This document shows positions 55,438 through 62,127 of a DNA stretch of 64,000 bases, piece by piece. The translations under genes were made by a program, and so were the position numbers. The notes below the pieces were generated by a model. The model was not told where the DNA came from. It saw only the letters and a program-made list of their open reading frames with translations, and ran no database searches. Source of the DNA: a virus; the IMG/VR virus record IMGVR_UViG_3300037246_000452, positions 1 through 64,000 of that record; one strand, given 5' to 3'. The first letter of the stretch is position 1. Every line of letters begins with the position of its first letter.

Positions 55438-55899
55438 TTAACTATTTACCTGCTTATTCTTTCCTGCGTTATTACCTGTAGGAGTATTCAACGCTCGTTC
55501 CACACTCCACCCTAAATCCTGTATCCGTCTCCATACCATTTTATATCGGTTACCCTGCCCCCCACATAAAGCTATCAGTGGTACAGTTTCTCCCTCATAT
55601 TCAACGAATAATGTACTTCTTCTATTACGTTGGTTCTCTAAACAAGATACCCACCTGCAGTTATCTTTGGAATATCCTTTGTTGTTATCAATCCTATCTA
55701 ACTGCATTCCTTCAGGTCGTTCTCCCATGTCAGCTAGGAAATTAGCGAAGTTATCCCAGTCGTTGCTGTATCTTATCCCTCTTCCCCCGTACCATTTATA
55801 TATTTTACAGTTGGGGTCATTACATCTTTGCCGCATTCCTGTCCAGACACTATATAGAGGATGCTTATTTCCTCGATGAGCTAATCCGTGCCAGTGCAT
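55438..55899 (-). CDS. AP2/HNH-type mobile endonuclease
   Basis: The 153-residue protein shares the core of the genes at 43651 and 49110: VWTGMRQRCNDPNCKIYKWY, GGRGIRYSNDWDN, DMGERPEGMQLDRIDN and NCRWVSC, and the closing GWSVERALNTP. It sits between the primase and an unknown gene and is probably a homing insertion. Confidence 0.72.
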   Translation of the reverse strand: MHWHGLAHRGNKHPLYSVWTGMRQRCNDPNCKIYKWYGGRGIRYSNDWDNFANFLADMGERPEGMQLDRIDNNKGYSKDNCRWVSCLENQRNRRSTLFVEYEGETVPLIALCGGQGNRYKMVWRRIQDLGWSVERALNTPTGNNAGKNKQVNS

Positions 55900-56381
55900 T
55901 ATTTCACCTTAAAACTTCTGGCACCCTTTTGCTCCTCTACCAGTATAACCTTCTGCTGTTCCGGTGTGAGGTATGAGTCTACATCCTTGAGAGTGAAGCC
56001 GGCCAGTTCAAGAGCAAGACCTTCTTTTACTTCCTCAAACATATCAATGAGTTGCCCGGTGTCCTTTATGGACCGACTCTTACCCATCGCCCCAACATTG
56101 AGGACATTTTTACCAGAGTCAGATACAAGCTCCAACTTCTCATCCTTCGTAAGATCAAGGTCTTCAGTGACTATCCCCATGATCTTATTTTTGGAGGCAG
56201 TCAATTTTACTAAGAGAGGTTTCAGCTTATCCTGAAGAGCTTTTATCTTAGTCTCAATATCTGCATACGTATCCACCTCCTTTGCAATAATGTCAACTGC
56301 CACCTCCGTTGCCGTGGTTACTATTTCAGTCTTTTCCTCTTGTTCTACTGGTTTTGTCTTGGTCTTAAATTTTAATGCCAT
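55899..56381 (-). CDS. hypothetical helical protein
   Basis: A 160-residue protein opening MALKFKTKTKPVEQEEK, then mainly helical (ADIETKIKALQDKLKPLLVK, DMFEEVKEGLALELAGF). The MALK opening resembles the internal starts at 12555 and 45150. It is first after the promoter at 56417-56445. No family was recognised. Confidence 0.6.
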   Translation of the reverse strand: MALKFKTKTKPVEQEEKTEIVTTATEVAVDIIAKEVDTYADIETKIKALQDKLKPLLVKLTASKNKIMGIVTEDLDLTKDEKLELVSDSGKNVLNVGAMGKSRSIKDTGQLIDMFEEVKEGLALELAGFTLKDVDSYLTPEQQKVILVEEQKGARSFKVK

Positions 56382-56416
56382 ATTATCCTCCTTGGTTTTA
56401 TTATTTTAATGCTGTA

Positions 56417-56445
56417 ACTATAACTTATTTATTTAGTTTTGTCAA
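56417..56445 (-). promoter_or_regulatory. sigma70-type promoter
   Basis: TTGACA (56440-56445) and TATAGT (56417-56422), spacer 17 bp. The TGA of TTGACA is the stop of the upstream HNH gene. It drives the primase operon. Confidence 0.85.
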
Positions 56446-57059
56446 GAGAATTTATTATACTTCATTAGATTCTCTTTCTGGGTAATAATCTGTAAATTTC
56501 CTTGTACATGTAAACCAGACACCCTAACTCCGTTAAGAGGTATAATATGGTCTACATGGAACTGCTCCCCATATCGCTCAGTGAGTTTAGCTGCTAAAAT
56601 GTAGTATTGTTGTATCTTCCAATCATCCGCCCAAGCTGGCATAGCTTTCAGCTTAGCTGCTCTTCTTTTAGCGGTACTATAATTTACCTTGTCCTTGTTA
56701 GCCCTTCTCCAATACTGCTTATAAACCTTATGCGCTTCTTTTGTTTTAGCAGGCTGTATGGTCCCTCTCTTGCGTATAACTTCTGGTAGATTATCCTTAT
56801 ACCTTTTCATAGCGGCAAGTTCATGTTCTCGGTTGCTTTCGTACCTAGTCCTTCGTATAGCCTGCCGCACTGGTACTGGGGTACTATAGTATCTTTTTGC
56901 TACTTTGGCTATTACAGTTTCTTTATTGTTTTGATACCACTTAGCACTGTAAGCTTTCGCACATAGTAAACACTTGCCTTTCTTACCATCTTTAGTCCGT
57001 GGTTCATTACCAAACTCTGATAACTCCTTGGGTACACCACACCCTTTACATACTTTCAT
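56442..57059 (-). CDS. HNH endonuclease with zinc knuckle
   Basis: The 205-residue protein has N-terminal CKGCGVPKELSEFGN and CLLCAKAY, a long basic helical middle and the HNH core EQFHVDHIIPLNGVRVSGLH, VQGNLQIITQKENLMK. The D-H, H and N residues are present. It is probably a homing endonuclease inserted after dnaB. Confidence 0.82.
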   Translation of the reverse strand: MKVCKGCGVPKELSEFGNEPRTKDGKKGKCLLCAKAYSAKWYQNNKETVIAKVAKRYYSTPVPVRQAIRRTRYESNREHELAAMKRYKDNLPEVIRKRGTIQPAKTKEAHKVYKQYWRRANKDKVNYSTAKRRAAKLKAMPAWADDWKIQQYYILAAKLTERYGEQFHVDHIIPLNGVRVSGLHVQGNLQIITQKENLMKYNKFS

Positions 57060-57068
57060 AACTACACC

Positions 57069-59183
57069 TCAATCCAGAAATAACATATCATCGGTATTTT
57101 CCATAACTTCTTGAAAATTCATTAAATTAAAATCCCAGTTTATATTGAATCCACCTACCTCACCATTCCTACCTTTGAGAATGTTTACTTTTCTCTGCAT
57201 TTTGGTTGCGATGCTCTCCTCCTCCAATAGACCTAGAACTATAGTGCTGAGCTGACCAATAGCATCTGAATACCCAATATCCTCAAGTCCTATATCCTCT
57301 CCTTTACTTGCCTTCATTTTCTTGGCTGCGTCCCTGTTAAACTGGTAGCTGCAGATTGTCGGGATTCCAAGATCGGTTGCCAATGCTTGCTTTATAAGTT
57401 CCGCATTCTCATCAATCCTTGCAAACTTATTCATTCTCTTATCTGGGTGCTTTAGTAGGTATGCTCCATCGATGATAAGGGCTCCCGGTTTCAACTGTTT
57501 ACATAGTGCCCAGATATCCTCAACTGTAGCTGTGAGGTTACCATCTACAATCCAGCAAGGGACTGGATGATCTTCCATCAGTTTCAAGCCATGAGTCATC
57601 TGCTTATACCCTGCTGTAGACAAGGCTGCTTGTTTGATATGAGTTAATGGTTTATGGGTATGCATTGCCGCCACTCGTTGTATCAAGGGTAAGGGCGTCA
57701 TTTCCATTGAGACCAGAAGCGTTGGGCGTTTCATCTTACTCCATATGTAATGCATAATGAATAAGAGAAGAAATGTCTTTCCTGAATTGTGTGTAACAAA
57801 TCCTTCAGCTATAAAGTTATTGTAAGGGTCGGCACATACTAAGTCATAAGTATCTTCCATCCCAAATAATTCAATACTTATTATTTTCTCTGCATGTACC
57901 AAATTCTGTCCGAAACGACTTCTAGTCCCCTCATACCCCATCCCTGCACCGTGCTCTTTACCATGCTCTGAGTTTGTCAATAATCCTAAATTCGATACAG
58001 CATTGTTATTAGTATCCTCATCTTTATGATGTATATGCAACGAGCTTTCAGAGAATACAAAACCGTGATTTGGGTTCGTTTTCAATTGCTGAATAAAGTC
58101 TTGGAGGTTAACTCCATTTAGGGCTGCGTCATAATTAGCTCGCTGCTCTAGTACTCTATGGTATACACACCCATTTATAACTCTGGTGGGATAAGGGGCG
58201 TAGGGCATCTTTGTACAAATCTCTTTTCTGTAGCGTCCAGTTTGTTTATAACCTTTTCCAGTATCAGGAGCTTTACATATTACCTCGTCGCCTACTACTA
58301 AATCTCCCAAAGGCCTAAAACCATTAGGTGTCATAAACATGTGGTCTGTGGTTGCCCTTACTACTTTTCCCGATTCCGTAGTAACAGTGTATGTCTCCTT
58401 CTTTCCAGAGTACACAATATCTTCGACTATGTTAAGCCCTGTCAAGTCGTCGTCCATCAAAGATTGTACTCTCGTGGGGATACTTAAATCCCACTTTCTA
58501 GCACCCCTTCCTTGTTTAGCGGTTTTTCCATGCATTCCTCGGTATACCTCTTTGAGGGTGTAATACCTCCCACTACCTTTTGATTTTCTGGAGATATAAA
58601 GTTTTGTATCACCGGATAAACAAGCCGGCCGGCCCACGATAGATATAACGTCTCCCGGCATTAAACCCCCGGTCATCTTGTCGAGGTAATCCCATCCGGT
58701 ATTGATTCCGTAGTCGTCCCCAAACTTCATCTTTTCTTTATATTCTTTGGTGATAATATCACAAGCATGCCTAAAGTCTACCAGTTGAGTACCGTACTTC
58801 TTAACTGTGAGGCCTGTTAGTATCCCTGTAAGCATTTCAATGGCTTGGCCAGGGTTCATGTTCTCTTTGGTCAAGAACATCTTTGCTTCGTCGAATCCTT
58901 GCTTCAAGGCATTATGAAAATATCTATCCTTTACCTTGTCGGCATAGAATGAGGCCGGTTCAATGGCCTTTGGCAATATAAGGTCTTCAAACTGATTTTC
59001 TACTGTGGCCATCTTTGGGATAGTACCGTGATCATGGATGAAGTTCTTTATATAACCATGCAACTCCAACTCTGTGGGGCGCAGATAATCTGTATCTATA
59101 CAAAGCTTGACGAATGATTCAACATCACCTTCCTTGATAATGGATGAAATTAATTGCAATCCTATCGAACTCTTCTTAATCAT
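57069..59183 (-). CDS. dnaB: DnaB-type replicative helicase with intein
   Basis: The 704-residue precursor contains a 279-residue intein (residues 188-466), leaving a 425-residue helicase. The N-terminal part is short. The helicase core shows GINTGWDYLDKMTGGLMPGD, the P-loop VGRPA joined to SGKTFLLLF after splicing, Walker B GALIIDGAYLL and SYQFNRDAAKKMK. The insertion cuts the P-loop, so the helicase is inactive until splicing. The adjacent 191-residue gene may be its loader. A reversed palindrome copy lies near the start (59144-59159). Confidence 0.9.
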   Translation of the reverse strand: MIKKSSIGLQLISSIIKEGDVESFVKLCIDTDYLRPTELELHGYIKNFIHDHGTIPKMATVENQFEDLILPKAIEPASFYADKVKDRYFHNALKQGFDEAKMFLTKENMNPGQAIEMLTGILTGLTVKKYGTQLVDFRHACDIITKEYKEKMKFGDDYGINTGWDYLDKMTGGLMPGDVISIVGRPACLSGDTKLYISRKSKGSGRYYTLKEVYRGMHGKTAKQGRGARKWDLSIPTRVQSLMDDDLTGLNIVEDIVYSGKKETYTVTTESGKVVRATTDHMFMTPNGFRPLGDLVVGDEVICKAPDTGKGYKQTGRYRKEICTKMPYAPYPTRVINGCVYHRVLEQRANYDAALNGVNLQDFIQQLKTNPNHGFVFSESSLHIHHKDEDTNNNAVSNLGLLTNSEHGKEHGAGMGYEGTRSRFGQNLVHAEKIISIELFGMEDTYDLVCADPYNNFIAEGFVTHNSGKTFLLLFIMHYIWSKMKRPTLLVSMEMTPLPLIQRVAAMHTHKPLTHIKQAALSTAGYKQMTHGLKLMEDHPVPCWIVDGNLTATVEDIWALCKQLKPGALIIDGAYLLKHPDKRMNKFARIDENAELIKQALATDLGIPTICSYQFNRDAAKKMKASKGEDIGLEDIGYSDAIGQLSTIVLGLLEEESIATKMQRKVNILKGRNGEVGGFNINWDFNLMNFQEVMENTDDMLFLD
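57786..58622 (-). mobile_element. intein with HNH homing domain in dnaB P-loop
   Basis: The intein begins CLSGDTKLYI at residue 188 and ends GFVTHN at 466, followed by Ser. Block B is GKVVRATTDHMFMTPNG, block F TYDLVCADPYNNFIAEG. The middle holds LHIHHKDEDTNNNAVSNLGL with LLTNSEHGKEH, an HNH-type endonuclease segment. All splice residues (Cys1, block B T-x-x-H, His-Asn end, +1 Ser) are present, so splicing should work. Inteins at this P-loop site are known in RecA and helicase families. Confidence 0.9.
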
Positions 59184-59191
59184 ATGGCTCC

Positions 59192-59767
59192 CTATTTGAC
59201 TATTTTAAAATGTGCTGTGATGTGATCATAGAAGGCCACGCCATATTGTGACTTCAACAGCTGCATATCTGCTATGTAAAGGACCGTCTGTAGGTCAGCT
59301 GCAAACCTCCTGTGTAGCCAACCAAGCAAAGTTGATACTTCCCATGTTGCTATATCACCCCCGCTGCTCTTTTGTAAGAAAAAGTTGGGAATACAAATCA
59401 ATGGAGGCTCGAAGTTCTTATGTGCCTTCTCCATCTTAAGTATTTCCTGAACGGTAACCAGTCTGGCATCAAGGTAATTCCTGAGACACGCCCCGACAAT
59501 GGCCATCATCCTATCCTCAACATTCACAACTGAGCCGGTGAATACCATGCCAGCCTGTCCGTCCTCTGGACTCCTGATGGTCTTGAGCCATTCTCGTTCT
59601 TTATCCCCACAATGATCACTAAAGGCTGTATACGTAAAGTATTTTGGGATACCTGCAATCTTACAAACTTCCGCAAGGTCTTCCACCATACGCTCATGGT
59701 GTTCGCGCTTCAATACACCTGATTCGTAATACTTCTTGTATAGCGCCATGTGATTATCTACTGCCAT
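59192..59767 (-). CDS. hypothetical protein, possible helicase loader
   Basis: The 191-residue protein directly precedes dnaB in the transcript and has AGGAGG before its ATG. It has alpha/beta character (PKYFTYTAFSDHCGDKERE, FEPPLICIPNFFLQKSSGG, TLLGWLHRRFAADLQTVLYI). No Walker motif is present, so it is not an AAA+ loader. A loader or helicase partner is inferred only from position. Confidence 0.55.
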   Translation of the reverse strand: MAVDNHMALYKKYYESGVLKREHHERMVEDLAEVCKIAGIPKYFTYTAFSDHCGDKEREWLKTIRSPEDGQAGMVFTGSVVNVEDRMMAIVGACLRNYLDARLVTVQEILKMEKAHKNFEPPLICIPNFFLQKSSGGDIATWEVSTLLGWLHRRFAADLQTVLYIADMQLLKSQYGVAFYDHITAHFKIVK

Positions 59768-59869
59768 TCATTCCTCCTGAATTAAATTGAAGCCCCCATT
59801 TTCCGATTGTGGGATGGTTGGTAGGAGGCCACTGTTATCAGCACCAATCAGGTTAAGTGTTACGGACAC
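59768..59869 (-). CDS. possible 33-residue micro-ORF
   Basis: GTG 59869 opens 33 codons (MSVTLNLIGADNSGLLPTIP...) whose TGA is directly followed by ATG 59767. An AGGAG lies only 2-3 bases before the GTG, which is tight. The gap would otherwise be a 140-bp space with no gene. Weak support. Confidence 0.3.
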   Translation of the reverse strand: MSVTLNLIGADNSGLLPTIPQSENGGFNLIQEE

Positions 59870-59907
59870 CGCTCCTGCCTATTCGCTCGGTCAGAGGCCG
59901 TAAAATT

Positions 59908-60117
59908 CTAATCTTTAAGTTTATCCCATTCACGACGTAGATCAAATACTTCAGGATTGTCTACTATACCGATTATTTGGGATATAGCATTATCAGCACT
60001 TAAGGTAGAGTCTGGTATTATATGCTCGTTCATAACATCTATCACCTTGGTAATAACCTGATTGGCTTTTTCCAATTGTGCAAATAAGTGAGCCTCAACT
60101 ACTGTCTCTGTTTTCAT
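59908..60117 (-). CDS. small helical protein
   Basis: A 69-residue protein (VVEAHLFAQLEKANQVITKV...) with AAGGAGG before ATG 60117, first after the promoter at 60144-60172. No family was recognised. Confidence 0.58.
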   Translation of the reverse strand: MKTETVVEAHLFAQLEKANQVITKVIDVMNEHIIPDSTLSADNAISQIIGIVDNPEVFDLRREWDKLKD

Positions 60118-60143
60118 AAATCCTCCTTAATGATTATTAAACT

Positions 60144-60172
60144 ATAATACCTTGTTTATTTAGTTTTGTCAA
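60144..60172 (-). promoter_or_regulatory. sigma70-type promoter
   Basis: TTGACA (60167-60172) and TATTAT (60144-60149), spacer 17 bp, in the last codons of the upstream gene. It drives the dnaB operon. Confidence 0.86.
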
Positions 60173-60347
60173 GATTATTATTCTTAGCCTTAGCATGCTC
60201 TCGGTACTCCTTAATATTATTTTGTAACATTAACACGCTATTCTTACAACAATGTCCGGCCATATAGTGCCCTGCCTCGATAAATTCTTTCTCAAGTTCT
60301 CGAAGTAAGGCGCAGCACTTAGAGGCGTTAGCTATAATATTACTCAT
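60156..60347 (-). CDS. small helical protein with Cys pairs
   Basis: A 63-residue protein with SKCCALLRELEKEFIEAGHY and AGHCCKNSVLM: two CC pairs and two His might bind metal. AGGAGG lies before its ATG. No family was recognised. Confidence 0.55.
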   Translation of the reverse strand: MSNIIANASKCCALLRELEKEFIEAGHYMAGHCCKNSVLMLQNNIKEYREHAKAKNNNLDKTK

Positions 60348-60571
60348 AAGAATCCTCCTACTAAATACTCAAGTCCACTAATGGCACGGTAATCCGTTGT
60401 TGCTAAAATCATGTCATGATCGTCTTGTAACTCCTGTCGTATTACCTCTGCCGGTATACATATCTCAGAGAAGCCGGGACTTACACTTATCTTAGATTCA
60501 TCGTACCTAAATTCGTCCGGGTCAAGATACCCGTATGTTTCGTTCCAAGCTACCTCGTCAAAGTCTTGCAT
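60344..60571 (-). CDS. small acidic protein
   Basis: A 75-residue acidic protein (FDEVAWNETYGYLDPDEFRY, VIRQELQDDHDMI). GGGAGG lies before ATG 60571. First after the promoter at 60606-60634. No family was recognised. Confidence 0.55.
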   Translation of the reverse strand: MQDFDEVAWNETYGYLDPDEFRYDESKISVSPGFSEICIPAEVIRQELQDDHDMILATTDYRAISGLEYLVGGFL

Positions 60572-60605
60572 AACATCCCTCCCTATAGTTTCACCAACAG
60601 ATGTC

Positions 60606-60634
60606 AGGGTAGCACTGAGCTATTGTTTAGTCAA
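60606..60634 (-). promoter_or_regulatory. sigma70-type promoter
   Basis: TTGACT (60629-60634) and TACCCT (60606-60611), spacer 17 bp. It is the weakest match in the set, but has the same geometry, and its TGA is the stop of the upstream membrane-protein gene. Confidence 0.65.
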
Positions 60635-60774
60635 GGGCAAGGTGGCTGAATAGGAAGTAACCATAATAGTCTCACCAGTAACCCAAAAGTGTAAGCTATA
60701 AAACATACTATTAACAAACCACGTAGCATAGTAGGCTTTAGCCGTCCTTCCTCTAAATACTCAAAGTTCCTCAT
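60631..60774 (-). CDS. 47-residue membrane protein
   Basis: The protein MRNFEYLEEGRLKPTMLRG continues with one membrane helix (LLIVCFIAYTFGLLVRLLWL). GGGGGG precedes ATG 60774, which overlaps the preceding gene's TGA. Its own TGA sits in the -35 box of the next promoter. Confidence 0.58.
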   Translation of the reverse strand: MRNFEYLEEGRLKPTMLRGLLIVCFIAYTFGLLVRLLWLLPIQPPCP

Positions 60775-60875
60775 ATAACCCCCCATACCCATATACCTAA
60801 GTTAATGATTAGTATCCATGATACTCCTAAAATGACAGTGATACATGCGGCTATTACTGTATTATTCCAATTCAT
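60771..60875 (-). CDS. 34-residue membrane protein
   Basis: The protein MNWNNTVIAACITVILGVSW continues with ILIINLGIWVWGVI and is nearly all membrane helix. AAGGAGG lies before ATG 60875, which overlaps the initiator-gene stop. With the 47-residue protein it forms a pair of tiny membrane proteins, possibly holin-like. Confidence 0.58.
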   Translation of the reverse strand: MNWNNTVIAACITVILGVSWILIINLGIWVWGVI

Positions 60876-61837
60876 ACTTTACCCTCCTTCTCTAATTGTT
60901 CAAGTTCTTCCAGTGTCATAGGTTTATGCTCTTTCAGTTCCACCACCTTTGGCTTCTCCTTCTTTGGTTGTGCAGTTAATTGCAAACCAGTCTTCTTTCC
61001 TGCCTCAGTCAAGGCATCTACATTTTGCTTCATCCATGCTATTGCCAGTTCAGTGTTTGAAAGCAGGAATCCGAGGATAGGTTTATCGGGGGGAGTCTTC
61101 ATCCCTAGACTGTCCTTACAGTGCATATGGAAGTCTATCCACCGGGGGATAATATACTCCACCATAGGTAAAACATCATTCCCTCCTTTTCGTATCATGT
61201 CTTTAAAGTTCCGGGTATCTTTCATTGTAAAAGTCAGATACTCAACTCCCTGTGTTTCAATCATCAGCTGCCGGTAAGTTTCCTTTACCTGATTTAGAGG
61301 TGACATCTTCTTTACCTGCTCCTCTTTATTCTTCTTGAATTGCTCTATCATAGAACTTGCTCCGCCCTTCGTATACTTCATAAACTCCTCCGCTATTTCT
61401 TTTTTTGTTTTACTAGAAAGGAGGTCGCCTTCTCTATAAGCCTTCTCTACTAGCCTTATAAGCCTTTGGGTGGCAGTGTGCAACATATCCATTGCATAGT
61501 GCGACTCCTCTAAGGCAGTGTGCAACATATCCGTCTCACTGTGCAACATACTAATAGTCTCACTCTGCGACTTATATGATGCACCCTGCAACTGCTCAGT
61601 ATCAAGAGAATACGTTACACTTTTAGATTTTCCAGATACCGTAACCCATCCATTCTTCTTAAGACTTGTGAGTGCTCTGAACACCGTGGACCTATCCATA
61701 CCCATGAACTTTGCTATAGTGTCTACAGAAGGCCATGCCTTGCCTTCCTCATTAGCATAAGTGGCCAGTACCTGTAGCACCATCTTCTCCGTACCTTTCA
61801 AGTCTGAATCTAATACCAGCTTGTTCCACTTAAACAT
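60872..61837 (-). CDS. winged-helix replication initiator (lambda O-like)
   Basis: The 321-residue protein has an N-terminal winged helix: KGTEKMVLQVLATYANEEGK, WPSVDTIAKFMGMDRSTVF and RALTSLKKNGWV. This is followed by a heptad-repeat segment (residues about 79-121, ISMLHSETDMLHTALEESHY) encoded by the iteron array, and then a helical C-terminal part. The plan of DNA-binding N-domain, internal repeats and partner-binding C-domain matches lambda O and other initiators whose origin lies inside the gene. A palindrome copy lies near the C-terminus (60970-60985). Confidence 0.72.
   Translation of the reverse strand: MFKWNKLVLDSDLKGTEKMVLQVLATYANEEGKAWPSVDTIAKFMGMDRSTVFRALTSLKKNGWVTVSGKSKSVTYSLDTEQLQGASYKSQSETISMLHSETDMLHTALEESHYAMDMLHTATQRLIRLVEKAYREGDLLSSKTKKEIAEEFMKYTKGGASSMIEQFKKNKEEQVKKMSPLNQVKETYRQLMIETQGVEYLTFTMKDTRNFKDMIRKGGNDVLPMVEYIIPRWIDFHMHCKDSLGMKTPPDKPILGFLLSNTELAIAWMKQNVDALTEAGKKTGLQLTAQPKKEKPKVVELKEHKPMTLEELEQLEKEGKV
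61391..61602. other. candidate replication origin: six ~21-bp iterons and AT-rich tract
   Basis: Six repeats start at 61474, 61495, 61516, 61537, 61561 and 61582 (spacing 21, 21, 21, 24, 21), consensus CASTGTGCAACATATCC; copies 1 and 3 share 17 bases. On the gene's downstream side an AT-rich tract follows (61391-61420). Iterons then an AT tract inside the initiator gene is the arrangement of lambda ori. Confidence 0.68.
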
Positions 61838-61873
61838 ATTTTCCTTTTTGCAATTAGTTTCAATCTTTAATAG

Positions 61874-61960
61874 ACACAGGATACAGCTTTAGTCGCTACA
61901 ACATAATGCCAGAGGACTATCCCCTGTGGTGTTCTGTTAGTCACCTATATATCCTATGCC
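61874..61960 (-). ncRNA. structured RNA candidate in initiator leader
   Basis: An 87-nt segment is closed by an 11-bp helix (GGCATAGGATA with TATCCTGTGTC, two wobbles) and holds an inner hairpin CCACAGG-GGATAGT-CCTCTGG with a seven-base loop. The size and outline recall a tRNA, but there is no canonical T-loop. It lies between the tRNA-like RNA and the initiator start and could control that gene. Confidence 0.35.
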
Positions 61961-61971
61961 TATTAAAAAGA

Positions 61972-62111
61972 TGATCGGGGCAGGATTCGATACCTGCAAG
62001 GTACTAAACGTGTACTTAGCCTTTCCCTACTTCACCCTAACCTCGTAATGATTAACCGCCGTAGCTGTTAAACCCTCATAGTAGTGATGCGTTACCTTAC
62101 GCTACCCGATC
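61972..62111 (-). tRNA. tRNA-like RNA with enlarged anticodon region
   Basis: The ends form a perfect 7-bp acceptor (GATCGGG/CCCGATC), a GCG/CGC D-arm whose loop has GG, and a perfect 5-bp T-stem (GCAGG/CCTGC) around TATCGAAT, one base longer than a normal T-loop. Between D-arm and T-arm lie about 85 nt instead of about 22-40. CTACT can pair with AGTAG across a 48-nt loop, which would place an insertion in the anticodon loop, and a CTAA/TTAG hairpin could be a variable arm. No CCA is encoded. It may be an intron-containing or decayed tRNA. Confidence 0.45.
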
Positions 62112-62127
62112 ATATTAAATTTAACTC

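Larger units (their letters stand above)
1459..61864. repeat. dispersed 16-bp palindrome family, about 28 copies
   Basis: Consensus on the plus strand is TTGCARTTAATTKCAA. Copies start at 1459, 5628, 5664, 8621, 13362, 14785, 18922, 20238, 23044, 23828, 25747, 27740, 31308, 33852, 34250, 36947, 37821, 39319, 40362, 44673, 45297, 46272, 51145, 53100, 54491, 59144, 60970 and 61849. Five are identical (5664, 23828, 25747, 31308, 45297). Those at 18922, 53100 and 59144 show the variant half reversed. Some lie in genes, others between stop codon and ribosome site or upstream of promoters. The mean spacing is about 2.2 kb. Confidence 0.85.

Noticed and set aside
61474-61602. CRISPR array
   Set aside because: The repeats are only 21 bp apart without spacers and lie inside an intact gene, which fits iterons instead.
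61972-62111. tmRNA
   Set aside because: Acceptor and T-arm fit, but the length is about 140 nt, there is no tag reading frame, and a D-arm with GCG/CGC is present.
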